Below, piece by piece: positions 6,395 through 7,116 of a stretch of 7,116 nt of DNA; positions within the stretch are counted from its first letter, which is position 1, and each line of letters starts with the position of its first letter. Made by a program: the position numbers and the translations under genes. Origin of the DNA: Chloroflexota bacterium (lineage in GTDB: Bacteria > Chloroflexota > Dehalococcoidia > SAR202 > UBA11138); assembly GCA_022566975.1 (NCBI GenBank), contig JADFHV010000110.1, positions 1 to 7,116 of the forward strand, written 5' to 3'. The notes beneath the pieces were generated by a model. That model was not told where the DNA came from. It made no database searches and saw only the letters and a list, made by a program, of their open reading frames with translations.

Positions 6395-7116
6395 ATGACC
6401 GAGAGCCAGTTCGACGCAATCGTCATCGGCGCGGGCCACAACGGCCTGGTGACGGCTGGCTACCTCGCTCGGGACGGCCTCTCGGTGCTGGTCCTGGAGC
6501 GCCTGGACAAGGTAGGGGGCGCGGCGACGACCGACGAGTTCTCGCCCGGGTTCATGGCGCCCATGTGCGCCTATATAGTGGTCCTTCTCCAGGGCAAGGT
6601 CATCGACGACCTCAAGCTCCGCGAGCACGGGTTCGAGATGGCGTACTCTCACGCGAGCGCCGACATGTCCAGCAATATACATCTCTTCCCCGACGGCGCC
6701 TTTCTCGGAGGTCCGGGGATCAGCAACGACTTCGACGCCGCGGAGCAGATGCGGGGCTTCTCCGAGCGCGACGCCCGAGCCTATCCCAACTGGGTGTCGT
6801 TCTGGGACGATGCCTCGGCCATCGTCTACCCATATTTCCTCACGGAGCCGCCAACGATCGCCGAGCTGATGGAGGGCGTTCGCGGGACGCGACGGGAAGA
6901 GGTCCTGGAGAAGCTACTGACCTGGAGTTACATAGACCTAGTGGAAGACCACTTCGAAGAGCCGCACGTTAAGGCTCACTTCATGCGCGGCGGCATCCAG
7001 GCCGACCCAAGCTCGGCAGGAAGCATGCTGGGCATCGCCATGTACACCTGCGATCGCTACGGTAGAGACGCGGACCGCGGCATTCCCAGGATGAGCATGG
7101 GGACCGTCACGCAGTC
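6395..7116 (+). CDS. Phytoene-desaturase-like FAD oxidoreductase (PYROXD2-like), 3' end missing
   Basis: From ATG at 6395 the frame stays open to the window edge (240 full codons plus 2 bases). The N-terminus has the dinucleotide-binding motif GAGHNG (Gly12, Gly14, Gly17) and the ribose-contacting Glu35, followed by KVGGAATTDEFSPGF (39-53). This arrangement is typical of the phytoene dehydrogenase / PYROXD2 (NAD(P)/FAD oxidoreductase) group, whose members are usually about 520-550 residues, so less than half is visible. Proteins of this group in non-pigmented bacteria are abundant but mostly of unknown substrate, so a carotenoid role should not be assumed. The start is supported by the coding frame beginning just there, a GGGGG run at 6381-6385 as a weak ribosome site, and a strong promoter 44 bp upstream. 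The reading frame in another phase at 6565-6972 is a shadow of this gene. It is transcribed divergently from the DadA-like gene. Confidence 0.9.
   Translation, partial: MTESQFDAIVIGAGHNGLVTAGYLARDGLSVLVLERLDKVGGAATTDEFSPGFMAPMCAYIVVLLQGKVIDDLKLREHGFEMAYSHASADMSSNIHLFPDGAFLGGPGISNDFDAAEQMRGFSERDARAYPNWVSFWDDASAIVYPYFLTEPPTIAELMEGVRGTRREEVLEKLLTWSYIDLVEDHFEEPHVKAHFMRGGIQADPSSAGSMLGIAMYTCDRYGRDADRGIPRMSMGTVTQ

Noticed and set aside
6100..6441. 113-residue minus-strand reading frame
   Set aside because: It crosses the foldback element, the promoter and the start of the PYROXD2-like gene; no motif resembling a transposase or toxin.
6565..6972. 135-residue plus-strand reading frame
   Set aside because: It is in another phase inside the PYROXD2-like gene, which has clear FAD motifs in its own frame; the product is arginine-rich and featureless.

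Overview
This window is GC-rich and bacterial. It holds four protein genes, two of them cut by the window edges, and one 729-bp repeat-rich intergenic region. The best guess for the source is a Chloroflexota bacterium, perhaps a Dehalococcoidia/SAR202-type lineage. That guess rests on the style of the interspersed repeats (GTCATTCTGA...GAAGAATCTA foldbacks, CCCTTCG...GCTCAGG modules) and on the mix of catabolic oxidoreductases. No marker gene is present, so the taxonomy is only suggestive.

Layout. (1) Positions 2-3208, plus strand: the last 1068 codons of a fused hydantoinase/oxoprolinase protein, with a HyuA-type ATPase part followed by a complete HyuB-type part. (2) Positions 3271-4374, minus strand: a sulfite-oxidase-family molybdenum enzyme without a haem domain or export signal. 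(3) Positions 4415-5665, minus strand: a DadA/DAO-family FAD-dependent amino-acid dehydrogenase. Genes 3 and 2 are 40 bp apart and are probably cotranscribed leftward, converging on gene 1 across a 62-bp gap. (4) Positions 5666-6394: the intergenic region. It contains two near-identical 35-bp hairpin repeats and a 224-bp MITE-like foldback element with perfect 17-bp terminal inverted repeats. At its right end is a strong sigma70-type promoter whose -35 box lies in an inverted repeat. (5) Positions 6395-7116, plus strand: the first 240 codons of a phytoene-desaturase-like (PYROXD2-like) FAD oxidoreductase.

How the genes may work together: the HyuA/HyuB protein could open or hydrolyse cyclic amides such as hydantoins or 5-oxoproline in an ATP-dependent reaction. 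The DadA-like enzyme could oxidatively deaminate released D- or N-substituted amino acids. The sulfite-oxidase-like protein could oxidise sulfite or a related S/N-oxide substrate. This looks like scavenging of organic nitrogen and perhaps sulfur, but the pathway is inferred from families and proximity only. I found no RNA genes, CRISPR array or complete insertion sequence. The most unusual signals are the layered palindromic repeats of the intergenic region and a possible rare ATT start for the sulfite-oxidase-like gene.
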